Assembly (NCBI GenBank): GCA_944548615.1
Contig: OX155955.1
Span: 15,998,818-16,062,817, forward strand
Length of the DNA: 64,000 nucleotides
Reading direction: 5' to 3'
Source of the DNA: Micropterix aruncella
Taxonomy: Eukaryota; Arthropoda; Insecta; Lepidoptera; Micropterigidae
This document shows, in pieces, positions 10,186-21,749 of this stretch. The notes beneath the pieces are model-generated. The model was given only the letters and a program-made list of their open reading frames with translations, ran no database searches and was not told where the DNA came from. Within the stretch, counting starts at the first letter, position 1, and each line of letters starts with the position of its first letter. Both the position numbers and the translations under genes were made by a program.

Positions 10186-11164
10186 GTGCAGAGATGTAAA
10201 TAAGATAAGAATACACCAGCTTACAGCCAACACTGATAACTAACTAATCATGTCAAGACGTCTCCGATCCAGAACGGCGATTTGTGACTATCTCTTTCAC
10301 ACCTATTTTAGCTTAGATGTAAGAAGAGGTAACTCGAAGAAGACGATACAGTAATAGGGCTATACATATCAGCATTGAATCGGAGACGCATCCTGTCACC
10401 TCAAGATTCCGAATCGCTACGAACAGAAAAAACGAGCGAGGGAAACGGCACGACTACTCACACGAACGGCGTTCGCACTGAAGCCACGCCCCTTGCTGAT
10501 AGTCTTCAGGAGCGTTTATCGCTAAAGAGTAGCAATAGATGTGGCGATGCACTAACAAAGCGTTTGTCAGCAACGATCTTAAAATGGTCACCCGGGGCTC
10601 TCCCTATAGAGGACGGATAGCGGCCGCCGACGCGGGCAAGTGATATGTCGTTTTCGATCAACGATATGCTTTACTCGATAACTGGTATTTTCTCAGCTTG
10701 AGATGAATTCCTACTAAAAGTTGACTTGAATTTATTATACTTGTATTTATGGGTCTAGTAAGAAAATCTGTAATTTCCTTAGACTTCCCTGTATGACTAT
10801 CTGTTATAACTATTAGTTCATAAAACATAACAACAATAAAAACAAATTTCGCACCTGACCTACTTACAATTATTATGATTCAGATTTCACGCGTAAACTG
10901 AATTAGAATACAAAGTAATATTAAAACAATTTAAAATCTTTAATATATTGAAAAAATGAGGCATCGAAAATATCGTAAATTGTGTTAAAAAAAATGATTA
11001 AATTGTCATTTCGACATCTACTAAACTCAACAAAATCGATTCGATATATGTACTCGACTAAATCAATCACTTATTGTGAACTGCATGTGAATCGTACCTT
11101 TATAAGGGTACGTGAAGTTTCAGCTCAGTTTAAGATTAATTATAGACAAATTAATCATCAACTA
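10186..11164. other. No gene recognised
   Basis: A GC-richer interval (about 10380-10640) contains an 81-codon plus-strand frame of biased Ser/Thr/Arg composition and no recognisable motif. The remainder is AT-rich. No RNA gene or repeat copy was recognised. Confidence 0.4.
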
Positions 11165-11566
11165 ATTAATAATAATAATAATAATAATTTTATTCATTCA
11201 AAAACATAAATTTACAATTGTTTAGTTGCAGAATCTACCTAACTAGGCCATAGCCCGTACCAAGGAAAACTCTATGTATGGCAAAGATTTATTCATGTGC
11301 ACATAATATTAAAATGAAAAATACAAAATATAATAAAATATAAAATAGATAAGCGAATGCAAATTAAACTTATAATTATATTCAAAATATTGATATAGCA
11401 TGGTCATGGAAATAAAAATGTAAAATGTCGTAATATGAAGTTTGTAAAACAAATAAATAAATAGTATTAAAATATAAAGTGTAGTATGACAATAATAATA
11501 ATGCAGACCTTTACTTTAAAATATGGCTTATTGCCTTTTCCACCTCATTTCTACCAAGTTGAAGTA
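11165..11566 (-). mobile_element. Jockey/CR1-type LINE, 3' part left of LOA insertion
   Basis: This is the distal piece of the minus-strand LINE whose coding part lies at 13957-14735. Joining across the LOA insertion keeps the reading frame open for another twelve or so codons to a stop near 11513. A 3' UTR follows and ends in an (AAT)n tail at 11165-11190. The right boundary includes one copy of the 11-bp duplication AAGTTGAAGTA (11556-11566). Confidence 0.65.
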
Positions 11567-11663
11567 GTAGTAGTAGTAGTAGATGGAGTGGGGGGCTTGT
11601 TTCCAGCCCTTGATGTCACCTAGATCTGTAAGGTCTTTTGTAACTACCCACTGTGTGGTTAGG

Positions 11664-12345
11664 TCAATTGTCAGCTAGTAGCCCGGTACTTCTTACCAGA
11701 CTAAGTAGGTCACTGACCTTCAAGTTGGGCAGATCGCTGGGTTCGAGAAAGGCTCGTCCCAGTAAACTGTGTCTTTTGGCGGCGAGCCCTGGACAGCGGC
11801 CAACAATGTGTATGCTGTCTTCAGGTTCCTCGCCACATATTCGGCAATCCTTGCTCTCAGTCAAGCCAAGGTTGAATAGATGAGCTCTAAGGGTCGTGTG
11901 TCCGGTGAGGAGACCGATAGTGGTTCTAAGGTTCTTCTTGCTCATGTCAAGTAGGGCCTTGGTTTTCTTCTGTAGTGGTTGCTCCATCATGGCTTTTGCC
12001 TGGCGACATCCCTGACTCTGTTTCCAGGAAGCCCGATGTTCCTGCTCCAAGCAGTCCCTGATGATTTTCTTACCTGTAGCGAAGGGGACCCCTACAGCTG
12101 GCTCCACTGGGCAATCCATTGTGCCCAGTTTTGCCAGTCTGTCGGCCTCTTCGTTTCCGGGTATGCCTTGGTGACCCGGTATCCATATTAGGGTGATTTT
12201 GTTGGATTTTCCCAATTTGTTGAGCTCCTGCATGCAGTCCCAGACCACAGAAGATTCTGTGGTGGCTTTAGCCAGAGCGTCCAGTGCTGCTCTGCTGTCA
12301 GAGCAGATGAGGATTTGTCTGTTTTTTACCTCAAGTCGACTTTGT
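11664..12345 (-). pseudogene. LOA copy 1 RNase H and zinc-knuckle region
   Basis: This is the C-terminal part of the LOA polyprotein after a one-base frameshift near 12345. It carries RNase H motifs 'ILICSDSRAALDAL' and 'IWIPGHQGIPGNEEADRLAK' and a Cys/His cluster 'CRICGEEPEDSIHIVGRCPG' near the end. RNase H would remove RNA from the RNA-DNA hybrid. The same region in copy 2 supplies the bases lost here. The ORF ends at 11664. Confidence 0.8.
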
Positions 12346-13956
12346 AGTGTATGCATTCCAATATGGCAAGTACCTCGGCTTGGAAAACCGTAGCGTATTG
12401 TCCAAGGGGGATGCTGATTCTGTGGTTGGTTTTGGGTCCGTACACGCCTGCCCCAAAACGTCCATTTGTTCCTGAGCCGTCGGTGAACCAGGCGTCTGCG
12501 TTGTGGCTTTGAAGCCACTGCGGATTTTTCCATTCTTCCCTGGTGGGGATTAGGATTTTATAGGATTTCTCTACCGAAATTTTTTTCCGTAGTCGATTCT
12601 GGGTCAGAGTGAATGGGCTTTTGTGGAGGAGGTTTAGCTCAGGATGATTGTGCCCTCCACGCTTCCACTCGCCCAAACACTTCAGTCTGTATGCTGTAAG
12701 TCTGGCGGAGTGGATGATGAGCTTGTCCAGAGGCGGGCAGCAGAGTGCCACCTCTAATCCCGCTGTTGGGGTGGTCTTCATGACGCCAGTTGCAGCCCTC
12801 AGGTAGTTACCTTGAAGGCTTTTAAGCATTTTTACTGTCTCAAGCTTTTTCACCCTGGACCACCAGACTATTGCAGCATAGGTTAGTCTAGGCAGCAGTA
12901 CTGCCCTGTAGAGCCATAAGGCGACCCTGGGTTTGAACCCCCAGGTTTTTCCCATGACTCTTTTGCACGTCCACAACGAGGCATAGAAGGTTGTTCTCTT
13001 GCGCTCGAGGTGGTGCTTCCAATTGAGCTTTGGGTCTAGATAGACTCCAAGGTATTTAACTACTGTAGCGTATTCTATCTCCTTATCCCAGAGCTTGAGA
13101 CACTCAACGGGTTCGGGTTTGTATTTTCTGGTGAAAATCATGGCCTTAGTCTTGCTTGGATTAGCGGATAGACCTCTGGCCTGGCACCAGTCTTGGGTGG
13201 TCTTAAGTGCTTTGTCCATGAGCTCCTTAAGTATTGATAGGAAGTTTCCTCTGACTACTATGGCCACGTCATCAGCGTAGCCGTAGACAGAGAGGCCTAG
13301 GTTTTGTAGATCTATTAGGAGTTCGTCTACAACGATGCTCCACAAGAGGGGGGAGATGACTCCACCCTGTGGACAGCCCTTAGCAGGGATTCCCGTAATG
13401 GAGGTGTCGCCTTGATAGACGGTCAGATTCCTATTTGATAGCATACTCAATGTCCAGTCAATAATGGTCTCTGGTATTCCTCGTCTGTGCATAGCGTTTT
13501 TTATAGTTGCATATGATGTGGTGTCAAATGCTCCTTCGATGTCCAGGAATACTCCTAGAGCGTAACCTTTCGCCGCTAACTGTGTCTCTATTGTGCTCAC
13601 CAGGTGATGTAGGGCAGTGTCCGTAGATCTGCCCTCCCTATAGGCATACTGAGCATCAGCAAGCGGTTGAAGAGCTAGGTGGTTGTTTTTCAAGTAGCCG
13701 TCAACTAGTCTCTCCAGTGATTTCAGGAGAAAGGAGGTGAGGCTAATGGGTCTGTAGTCTTTGGCAAAGATGTGGCCGTTCCTGCCTGCCTTTGGAATGA
13801 ACGTGACTCTTGCGCTGCTCCAGGCATGAGGGACGTGTCTGAGGGCTATGCTCGCTCTGAGTACCTTTGTTAGAGGGCCCAGCAGCTGGCTTAACCCTTT
13901 TTGTAGTAGGACTGGGTATATTCCATCCGGTCCAGGTGATTTGTAAGGTGATTTGT
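12345..13956 (-). pseudogene. LOA copy 1 reverse transcriptase
   Basis: The frame is open from the 5' truncation to the frameshift near 12345. It includes motif 'GVFLDIEGAFDTTSY', the 'CPQGGVISPLLWSIVVDELL' block, the catalytic 'YGYADDVAIVV' and the thumb 'KYLGVYLDPKLNWKHHL', then the start of RNase H ('WFTDGSGTNGRFGAGVYGP'). CPQGG and YADD together with a downstream RNase H fit the LOA clade of the I/R1 group. The endonuclease and ORF1 are absent. The product would be non-functional because of the truncation and frameshift. Confidence 0.85.
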
Positions 13957-14735
13957 AAGTTGAAGTAAATGTTGTGTAATTTTAGATTTTATTTGGATTG
14001 ACTTAGTGTTTTGGCATGTTTTTATAGATTCTTTTAGATGGTTATAAATTTTTGGCCCTATAAAGCCAAAGTGTCTTTGGGCGAAGGATATTCGGGTTTT
14101 CTGAACAATGTGTTTACAGGTTGTGGCGCTCCTCGTTGAAATTTTATGCTCAGCTTTAACGTGAATATCTTTACTTTTTATGTAGTTAAGAAAGACTGTT
14201 TTTGCAAATACCTGCCTGATGTCTAATATCTTCAGCTCTGCAAACAAGTCGTTTGAGGGGTACCTTCGGGGCTTTTTGGCAATAACCCGAAGAAGCGCCT
14301 TCTGCGCTGTCATAAGCGGATTTAGAACAATACGTGTAGACCCTCCCCAACCTAGGATACCGTATGAAATTAGACTATTTGCAAGGGCATGGTAGACATT
14401 TTTGAGAGATTTTAAGTCTAACACGTTCCGAAGTAATTTAAACACGTATATAAGTCTCCTTACTTTAGTCGCCACATCGTTTACATGAGCATTCCATTTA
14501 AGGGTGTTATCAAATACTAGACCGAGATATTTAGCTCGAGTTTTATGTTGTATAGTTGTGCAGTTACATTGCATATTAAATAATAAATATTTTTGGGGTT
14601 TTGGGGTACATGTATGAATTTTTATACCTGTGTGCATAAAGTCCTGCTTGCCAGTAATAGAAAAGGTAACATAGTTTGTGTTTTCACTATTTAATGTTAA
14701 TAGATTGGACTTGCTGTCAATGCACAACACTAAGT
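13957..14735 (-). pseudogene. Jockey/CR1-type LINE reverse-transcriptase C terminus
   Basis: About 255 codons on the minus strand read as the palm end, thumb and tail of a non-LTR reverse transcriptase: 'TRAKYLGLVFDNTLKWNAHV', 'NSLISYGILGWGGSTRI', 'AQKALLRVIAKKPRRYPS' and 'SFAQRHFGFIGPKIYNHL'. The frame runs into the LOA element at 13957 and would continue at 11556. It is 5' truncated near 14735, so the YADD catalytic site is absent. The precise clade is uncertain. Confidence 0.75.
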
Positions 14736-15359
14736 TTATTCGATATCGCTATCACAAGGCGTATATTCCAAGTGCTTTATTATTAAATAAAAATATTTTT
14801 AATTGCAATTAAAAAAGCGTATAAAAATTTAATAAAACTATCGCAATATCATCCAATATGGTCAATTGTAGCTAACATTAGGGAAGAAATAAAATAATAA
14901 ACCCAGATATGGTTGAGGTTAAATATTTTAGTCTAAAATTTAGTTAGTCTGATACAATATAATGTAGATAGTCATAAAATAATAAATTACATAAGTAATA
15001 ATAATAATATTATTAGGTAAATATCGAATTAAATTATTGCTATATAGATGTATTGATTAAAACAAATAAAAATAAAAATAAAAATGCCCCTGCCCCTGTA
15101 ATGCCCCTGACCAAAAGACGAATTCTTTTTAAGTACCGGACTATTATCTTCAAATGTTTGTCTTACTTCAACGAGGATGGGCCAAAATGATAATTCTAGA
15201 ACTAATGCGATATGTTTAGTTCATCTTGTATCTATAGAGAGGCCGGAAGGCCAAGCGGCTTTCAATGTCGTCGCTTGTCAGCTATCAAGCAACGGGCAGT
15301 ATGCCTCGAAGTCATTGAACCAGTGCGAATATTTTAGCAACGAAAGAAGAATCTAATAC
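14736..15359. other. AT-rich, no gene recognised
   Basis: Low-complexity AT-rich sequence with a short (AAATA)n-like run and a 'gcccct' triplet repeat near 15084-15115. Nothing coding was recognised. Confidence 0.5.
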
Positions 15360-15675
15360 ATTATTTATATTTGCGTAAAACGATTGGTCGTTAAGGTTAT
15401 TAACTGGAACTGCTCTATAAGAAACAAAGCCGTTTCCAGATTCCCCCAAACATCAGTCGAAATGCACAGTCGGTTGGCTGGCGCTGCACGGTGCGCAAAC
15501 CATCCAGGAGCGCCCCAAGTGTGATTTCTAGGGGAAACTAGCCAGTGGGCCAGAGTCCTACCCGGGCTCGCAATTCTGCGTGAAGGCTGCCGGGTGGGTG
15601 TTGACCCGTAACTTTGACCGACCCTTACGCACATTGGTCTTAGCGACCTAACTGCAACAGTGCACATTAGCTCCT
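15360..15675 (-). repeat. Repeat Z, diverged 5' fragment
   Basis: This older Z copy covers the half ending in 'cattagctcct'. It is recognisable by 'ggaaacaaagccgtttccag', 'gcacggtgcgcaaacc' and 'gtgttgacccgtaa'. The hairpin end is missing. The next Z copy starts 18 bp to the right, in sequence that became the target duplication of that copy. Confidence 0.7.
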
Positions 15676-15693
15676 CTCAGGATTCAACAACTA

Positions 15694-16348
15694 GGGTTGA
15701 CGACTACAGCGGGCGAGCCCGTCACCTCAGGAAGTTTTAACGATTAGTCGTTCTATCTCCCTGGAGTGAGCGCAGAAGACTTGAGGACAAAACATTCCAC
15801 CGTCTAGCTACGCCACAAGCCCGTAAGAGGCCAACGCCTTAACCGCGAGATAGCCAGGAGTGTTACCCGGCGGGCCTACACTCACACCCTTACTTCCAAT
15901 TGTGATCAGATTACTCCGGGCTCCCGATTGGTTACGAATTCGAGGTCGCTTGCGCGGTCCTCTCCGAATCTATCGCGGTGTTACCGAATCTATCGCGGAC
16001 CACAGCGTCTTTTGCCCGGCTGTTCACCCAGGATCGGGTAGCCGATGGTCATTCCAAGAGCATTCGCCGCAAGGTCCGCAACCATCCCCACTTTATAGGA
16101 AACAGTACTGCTTCCAGACTCCCCCGACTGCTAGTCAGAGTGCACAGTCGATTGGCTTACGCCGCACGGTGCGCAGACCGTCCAGGAGCGCCAGAAGGTT
16201 GATTCCCAGGGGAAACTAACTATAATGCTAGAGTCCTACCCAGGCTCGCACTTCATGCGTGGAGGCCGTCAAATAGGTGTTGACCCGTGAGTGTAACCAA
16301 CCCTGAACAGAATGGGTCCTCGTGGCCAACTCAGCAAGGGCCCATTAA
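15694..16348 (-). mobile_element. Repeat Z copy 1, duplication-flanked
   Basis: Strand is given so that the hairpin end is 3'. The GC-rich element is flanked by an 18-bp duplication matching at 17 positions (15676-15693 and 16349-16366). It has no credible ORF; frames such as 15860-16219 are interrupted in other copies. Landmarks shared with other copies are 'cgcttgcgcggtcctctcc', 'aatctatcgcggaccacag', 'ggaaacagtactgcttccag' and 'gcaagggcccattaact'. Confidence 0.85.
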
Positions 16349-16366
16349 CTCAGGATTCAACAGCTA

Positions 16367-17825
16367 AGCTAAACTCACTTACTAAGTTTACTTAATATTC
16401 ATAACTACAACAGTTTCTTCTTTCGGAGCATCGCATGATAAATGTGGCCTTTAAACTCGCGGAAATTTCACCGGCGAAAACATTACACCGTTCCGAAGTT
16501 ATTCCCGCGAAGTACTAAAATGGTGCGGCCCGCAATGGCGGCGGCTAAAGTTCTGTGACAAATTCCAGCGTCGACGATGTACGATCTGAATTTAAATATC
16601 TAATATTTTATTTAAATTTATGATCCGTTTACACACGCGCTACTGAGCCATTCCAACAAAGGGCTGCGACAGGAAGAAATTGAGATTAAAACTGCAATGC
16701 GGTTGCCAATAATTAAATATGTGTAAGTAATAACAGAACAAGCTTTTCCAGAGCAAACATAAAACTGTAACGGACCTTAAGTCCAGTTAACATATGATCA
16801 ACAAATGCATCGATTTCCAGTGAATTCCACTGACACAATTCAGCTATTATTTAAACTCGTGCAGCGGTGAATCAGCACGATGCAACAATACTTTTACTCA
16901 GAATATTTCGAATTGCATCATTTAACGGCCTATATAAACCGGCCAAAAAGCAACCAAATTATCAGTCCCCGATTGATCACCTTCCCCAAAGTTGCGACGG
17001 CATATCCGGTAACACCTCTACGAGGTCGCTCAACGGATCCGGCTCCTTGGTTTCCTTTCCTCATTTTCCCTGAGTCTCGAAACATCAGTCTGTAATCCCA
17101 CAGACTCGAGCCGTGCCCAGTACAAGATACTAGGAGCACATATACAATCCTCATCCTTTCCTACATAACCTCCGTCGCGCAATCTCGCGTCTCGATAAAG
17201 TAATCCGGGCACTCGTTAATTCGGCAAGCGTTATAACTGGCAATATTCAATCGATTCAATCAATAAAAACCTTCTGCTTCATCAAAACCGCCTTTAAATA
17301 CGGAGATAACTCGTAAGTTGACACCGCCACCTCACATTGAATAATTTGGAGTCTTGTGAAGGGTGGTCCCTCACAAAACGAAATGCTGACAAGTATATTT
17401 CTGGTTTAGCCACGGTTGGTTATTGCGACGTAATTATAAATGTAAATAACAAGATCATGTTGTCAGGAGTGCAATGCGTGCGAGTTGTCAGCACCGCGGG
17501 CAAAGACATCAGAAATGGTTTCCAAGTACTTTTTCACTGAATATTTATACCGTATTTCACTGAATATTTATACACGAAATATTTCACAAGTAATATTTAT
17601 ATTAGTTAGCATTGATCACTTATTTGGTGACGGCAAAGTTCTGTGACAGATGCCAGATTCGATGATGTTGGATCTGAATTTAAATATCTAATATTTTATT
17701 TCTATTTATGATCCATTTACACACGCGCTCTGCGACATTCCAACAAAGGGCTGAGTCAGGATGAAATAGCGATTGAAATGTATTTATTTGTTTGCAAACG
17801 GGTTTTCAGTTATCAGTGTGACCGT
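16367..17825. other. No gene; internal direct repeat
   Basis: Two diverged direct copies of about 135 bp lie at 16540-16672 and 17626-17761, sharing 'gatctgaatttaaatatcta' and 'ccattccaacaaagggctg'. The interval between has several short frames but none supported. A small repeat 'cactgaatatttata' lies at 17536-17573. Confidence 0.6.
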
Positions 17826-18398
17826 ACAAATAGAGCTGTCAACTACAACGGGCGAACCCGTCACCTCAGGAAGTTTTAACGATTGATAGTTAAAATTTCT
17901 TCTCTAGCGCACCGTGCGCTGTAAGCTAATCGATTGTGCATTCTGACTAACAGTCGGGGGAGTCTGGAAGCAGTACTGTTTCCTATAGAGCGGGGGTGGT
18001 TGCGGACCTTACGGCGACTGCTATTGAAACGACCATCGGCTACCCGATCCTGGGTGAAGAGCCGGGAAAAGGACGCCGCGTGGTCCGCGATAGATTCGGT
18101 TTACACCGTTTCACCGATTCGTAACGGAGAGGACCGCGCAAGCGACCTCGATCTCGTAACCATTCGAGAGACCGGAGTAATCTGGTCGCAATTGGAAGTA
18201 AGGGCGTGAGTGTAAGCCCGCTGGGTAACATACCTGGTTATCTCGCGGATAAGGCGTTGGCCTCTAACGGGATGTGGCGGAGCTTGACGGTAGACTGTTT
18301 TGTCCAAGTCTTCTGCGTTCACTTCACGGGAGATAGAACGACCAATAGTTAAAACTTCCTGAGGTTATGGGTTCGCCCGTTGTAGTTGAAAACTCTAT
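17824..18398 (+). repeat. Repeat Z copy 2, with inverted end
   Basis: The plus strand holds the Z hairpin half, ending in 'gttgtagttgaaaactc' at 18378-18394. The GGGCCC half is lost at about 17905. The left edge (17824-17890) carries the same hairpin-end sequence in the opposite orientation, including AAATAGAG, so about 65 bp at the two edges form an inverted repeat. This could be a fold-back product or two abutting insertions. Confidence 0.7.
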
Positions 18399-18499
18399 TT
18401 AGTCAATGATCAACAAAGAATATCAGAAAACCCAGCACAAAGCAGCCATTTAATGGTCATCCCTGTCTTTTACAGGTCATCAGTATAGAGACGATAATT

Positions 18500-19195
18500 G
18501 CAGGACAGTCTCTTAACTGGCACAACTCTATCAACACAATACAAGAAATAAATTTGATCTACATCTAAATTGGCACAGGCTTAGTAAAGTGCGCAACAGT
18601 TTCCTTCACCAAAGCCTGTGTTATTATAACAAGGTCCCAACACATATCAGAAGTCTTGGAGAGAACCAATTTAAAAAAGTCTTATTTAATGGCCTAGTCA
18701 AGAATCCTGTATATGACTTAAGAGATTTGGATAATGCTGAATTCTTATTCCAAGAGCATCCTAATGTATATTAACGGATAATAACGGAAAATTCATGATA
18801 ATCAACTTTGCTAAAGAGCATAATTTTAATTTTTATTTTTATCGACGACGGCTATATTGCTAGATTTGACAATTAACTTAAATTTAGATATTTTTAATAT
18901 ACCCTTATCTATTTTCATGACCACGATATTATTGCCTTGATAATTATGACTACAGACATTGAGCTCTTTTTTTGATCAGCAATTTTGATTATTAGATTAT
19001 TTTCTATTTATCAATGGTTTTCAAACCAATTATAATTTACTAAAATTAATTTATATTGCCATAACTATATCATGATAGTTAATATTCTTTAATTAATTAC
19101 ATTATTTAAAATTTTAGAGGCAAAGACGCATCCAAGTGTAGGAAAGCCTACCTACTGGAGCAGAAATAAATTGAAATTGAAATTGAATTGATATA
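18500..19195 (+). pseudogene. LINE tail with (TTGAAA)n end
   Basis: Plus-strand reading gives 'KFDLHLNWHRLSKVRNSFLH', then 'CYYNKVPTHIRSLGENQFKK', stopping at 18774. This is the extreme C terminus of a CR1/Jockey-type reverse transcriptase. The 3' UTR ends in about three TTGAAA units (19172-19190), a microsatellite tail typical of that group. A 70-bp diverged direct repeat ('agaatatcagaaaaccc', 'gccatttaatggtcatccct') lies on both sides (18393-18465 and 19262-19330). Confidence 0.65.
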
Positions 19196-19620
19196 TAGTA
19201 ATGGGATTAATAAATGTATTATATGTATAGTATAATAGTTAACTATTCACCATTCTAATAAATAACTATTCAGTGATCAACATAGAGAATCAGAAAACCG
19301 AACATAAAACGGCCATTTAATGTTCATCCCTGAGCCACTTAACGTGTAGAATAAACAGAGTCGGCGGAAGTAGTTGCCGTAAGTAAGAATATCAACGCCA
19401 GTTTAGTGGGAAGTAAATTTGCAATTTGCAAGTTAGCAAGCGGCGGCTGGTTACAGCGAACGCATAAATGGCGACAACAACAGATGCAATCTCCTTTTAC
19501 AATGACTTCACGCAACTATGTAGATATATACTGTACGTGCTGATAGATTCGAATCTAATTCACGCTTTTCAGATAACGGTGATGTCCATTAAAGTATTGT
19601 TACCTACATTGCATTACATA

Positions 19621-20170
19621 TCACTCTTGATTATATAAGGTATTAGATTGATCAACTCCATGGTACGTTTTGGCAACCCTTATGCACCGGCGAAAGGCAG
19701 GTGGCTCTGATAGCGTTGGCGGCGATACTAATATTAACTTATTTGGTCATCTATAATAGCATTGATAATGAATGTTTTTTTAAAGCACAGACTGATTATT
19801 AAAAAAAACAATAATGTAACCAATGATAACAATAATAACATTCAATTATTAGTGCCATATAATGCATTTTTATAAGGGCTGATTACATCACAGATATAAT
19901 AAGGAGAGATGGAATGCTATCTATTAGTCTATCTAAACTTAAAGCGCGTAATTATTATGTATTCGAAACCTGTGTTCCAAATTAACAATTACCATCCTTA
20001 TATAAATAATATTTAAAATTAATAAGAGCTATGATTTACGAAATCGTTTGTTATCGTTGTTATGTTATTATTTAGGTTAAGATAGGATACCATTCAGGAG
20101 TGTTTGGAACGCCATCGTTCGCCTCCATACTGTTATACCACGAACCCCGCCATATTGAACGTAATAGGAC
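19621..20170 (+). repeat. Repeat W copy 1
   Basis: It begins with 'cttgattatataaggtatta' (about 19626), matching the long terminal inverted repeat of W at 49331. It follows the W order: 'gtacgttttggcaac', 'aggtggctctgatagc', 'cattgataatgaatg', 'gttataccacgaa'. The right terminal repeat is lost. Non-coding. Confidence 0.65.
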
Positions 20171-20194
20171 TATACATTTTTTGGAATGCTCAGT

Positions 20195-20600
20195 TTATGA
20201 ATTGTACAGGGATGTTATTAAAGTACCGGAATTTTTATCAAGGGGTGATTCTGTACATAACACTGAACAAAAATATATATATATATATTTTATTTTTCAT
20301 TAGGAGATTTCTGTTTAGAGGAGATACTCGTAATACTATAAGAAAATCTGACTTAAAACTCATTTAAAACTTTTTTAAATATGGGCTTTCGTTACTGAGA
20401 TTTTTATTTTATTGAATATCTTATAGTTGAATTAAAAATGCTGTATAACTAATCTTCTCTGGACAAAAATCTCATAATGTAGAAAATACAACAAAAGCAC
20501 AAAAAACTTTGTTGTCTTCTTTAGTTTCATGTGCATAATAACTTCCTGAAAAAGGTTCCTGCACTCAAATAACACCCAGCGTATGTGTGCATACATGTGC
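20195..20600. repeat. Fold-back repeat
   Basis: A segment at about 20215-20345 is repeated in inverted, diverged form at about 20440-20570. Corresponding blocks are 'attctgtacataacactgaa' against inverted 'ttatgcacatgaaactaaag', and 'ggagatttctgtttagagga' against 'tgagatttttgtccagagaa'. Low-complexity (AT)n lies between. Unclassified. Confidence 0.4.
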
Positions 20601-21429
20601 ATACAGTATGCACACACAATACAGTGCATACAGCATACATGTGCACGGAGTTAGCTGCTCCGTGTACATGTGAGTACAGGTTCCATAAAGACACCGCCAT
20701 CTATTAAAGTTTTTTAACCACAATAATGTTTACAGTTCTTGTCTGTAAATACTGTTGTGCGATAAACTGCAATAAGGTGTAATGGATAACACATGCACAG
20801 GACGTCATATTCGAAATTAACTCGAATTTTCAACTTCCCACTGCCTGGGGCAATAGCAATGCACGACAATATCCGAGTACATAATTACAAACGCCAGACA
20901 GACAAGTAAATGAGAACTAAGAAATAACATGACTTTGCAAAACAATTTAATTGAATTTAATACATTATAATATAGGCAAGGGTCTAATATACTTAGGAGC
21001 AATGAATCCGGGCCAACAACATATAACCAACATAAACCTTAATATCTCGGAAACTAAGAAGGTGTCTAAGTGCTTTAATAATAATTATATTGGATACCAA
21101 GATCGGTCCCTATAATATTTTTTTTTGTGACAACGGAAAAAGCAATAACAAATGCAGTGAATTCGTAGATCGATTAATTTTTTAGCTTTGTTGAAGGCAT
21201 TATTTTACAGCAACTGAGAAGTTTTAATAATTTTATTTGAGTAGTATTAAACAGCCTATAAAATATTTTTTATATCAATAAACTAACTTTCTTAGTTTCC
21301 GTAATATTATTATTATTATGGTTTATGTTGGTGACCCGGATTCTTTGATCTCGAGTGTACTTCCAAGTTCGTTGTGAAATTCTATTTTTAGAACTAGAAA
21401 CAGAGGACCTGTCCTCTGTTTCTGACCAA
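20601..21429. other. No gene recognised
   Basis: It contains a small stem-loop around 'cacggag ttagct gctccgtg' (20644-20663) set in alternating CATGTG/CACATG sequence. The rest is AT-rich without supported features. Confidence 0.4.
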
Positions 21430-21736
21430 TTATATGTATCAAGATTTTCCTTACGGTTAATACGGAAATAACACTATACTGTAGTTTCAACATGTGTCCG
21501 ACTATAACCGTACGTATCCTGCTGCTACATGCTGTCATGTTAGAAGTGAGATCCCAAGGTCGCGACGTAATGAAATAACATTATGTTTTAACATTAAGAC
21601 ACGGTAAATACCGTCACGCCAACACCGATACGCGTCATGTTAATTCATACGTATGAACCACAATTCGAGTTATATACGTAATGCTATTTGAAACATTAGT
21701 ATTTCCGTGTATTACATCGTTATATTTTTCTCAGTG
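21430..21736 (+). repeat. Repeat T copy 1 (TA-type MITE, left end lost)
   Basis: It matches the T element at 50288-50732 from 'actatactgtagtttcaa' onward, with 'gagatcccaaggtcgcgacg' and 'tttccgtgtattacatcgtt', and ends in CTCAGTG at 21730-21736. The left terminal repeat is not recognisable. Confidence 0.75.
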
Positions 21737-21749
21737 TTCATCGAGTGTG

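Larger units (their letters stand above)
11567..13956 (-). mobile_element. LOA-type LINE copy 1, 5' truncated
   Basis: The 2,390-bp non-LTR retrotransposon is flanked by a perfect 11-bp duplication AAGTTGAAGTA (11556-11566 and 13957-13967). Its 3' tail is a (TAC)n repeat, seen as GTA repeats at 11567-11585. It is truncated within the reverse-transcriptase N-terminal region. At the 5' junction a 12-base segment GGTGATTTGTAA is tandemly repeated, typical filler at truncated LINE ends. It is nearly identical to the copy at 55347-58645, so both moved recently. It interrupts another LINE. Confidence 0.85.

Noticed and set aside
10375..10620. 81-codon ORF in GC-rich block
   Set aside because: Low-complexity Ser/Thr/Arg composition, no recognisable domain, no splice signals that would join it to anything.
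15860..16219. 119-codon plus-strand ORF
   Set aside because: It lies wholly inside repeat Z. The frame is broken in the other Z copies, so it is a chance frame in GC-rich sequence.
15694..16348. Z as a Helitron (its reverse orientation ends in a hairpin and, in copy 6, CTAG)
   Set aside because: CTAG is part of the flank in copy 6 only, the other end does not start with TC, and target duplications of 9-18 bp contradict Helitron insertion.
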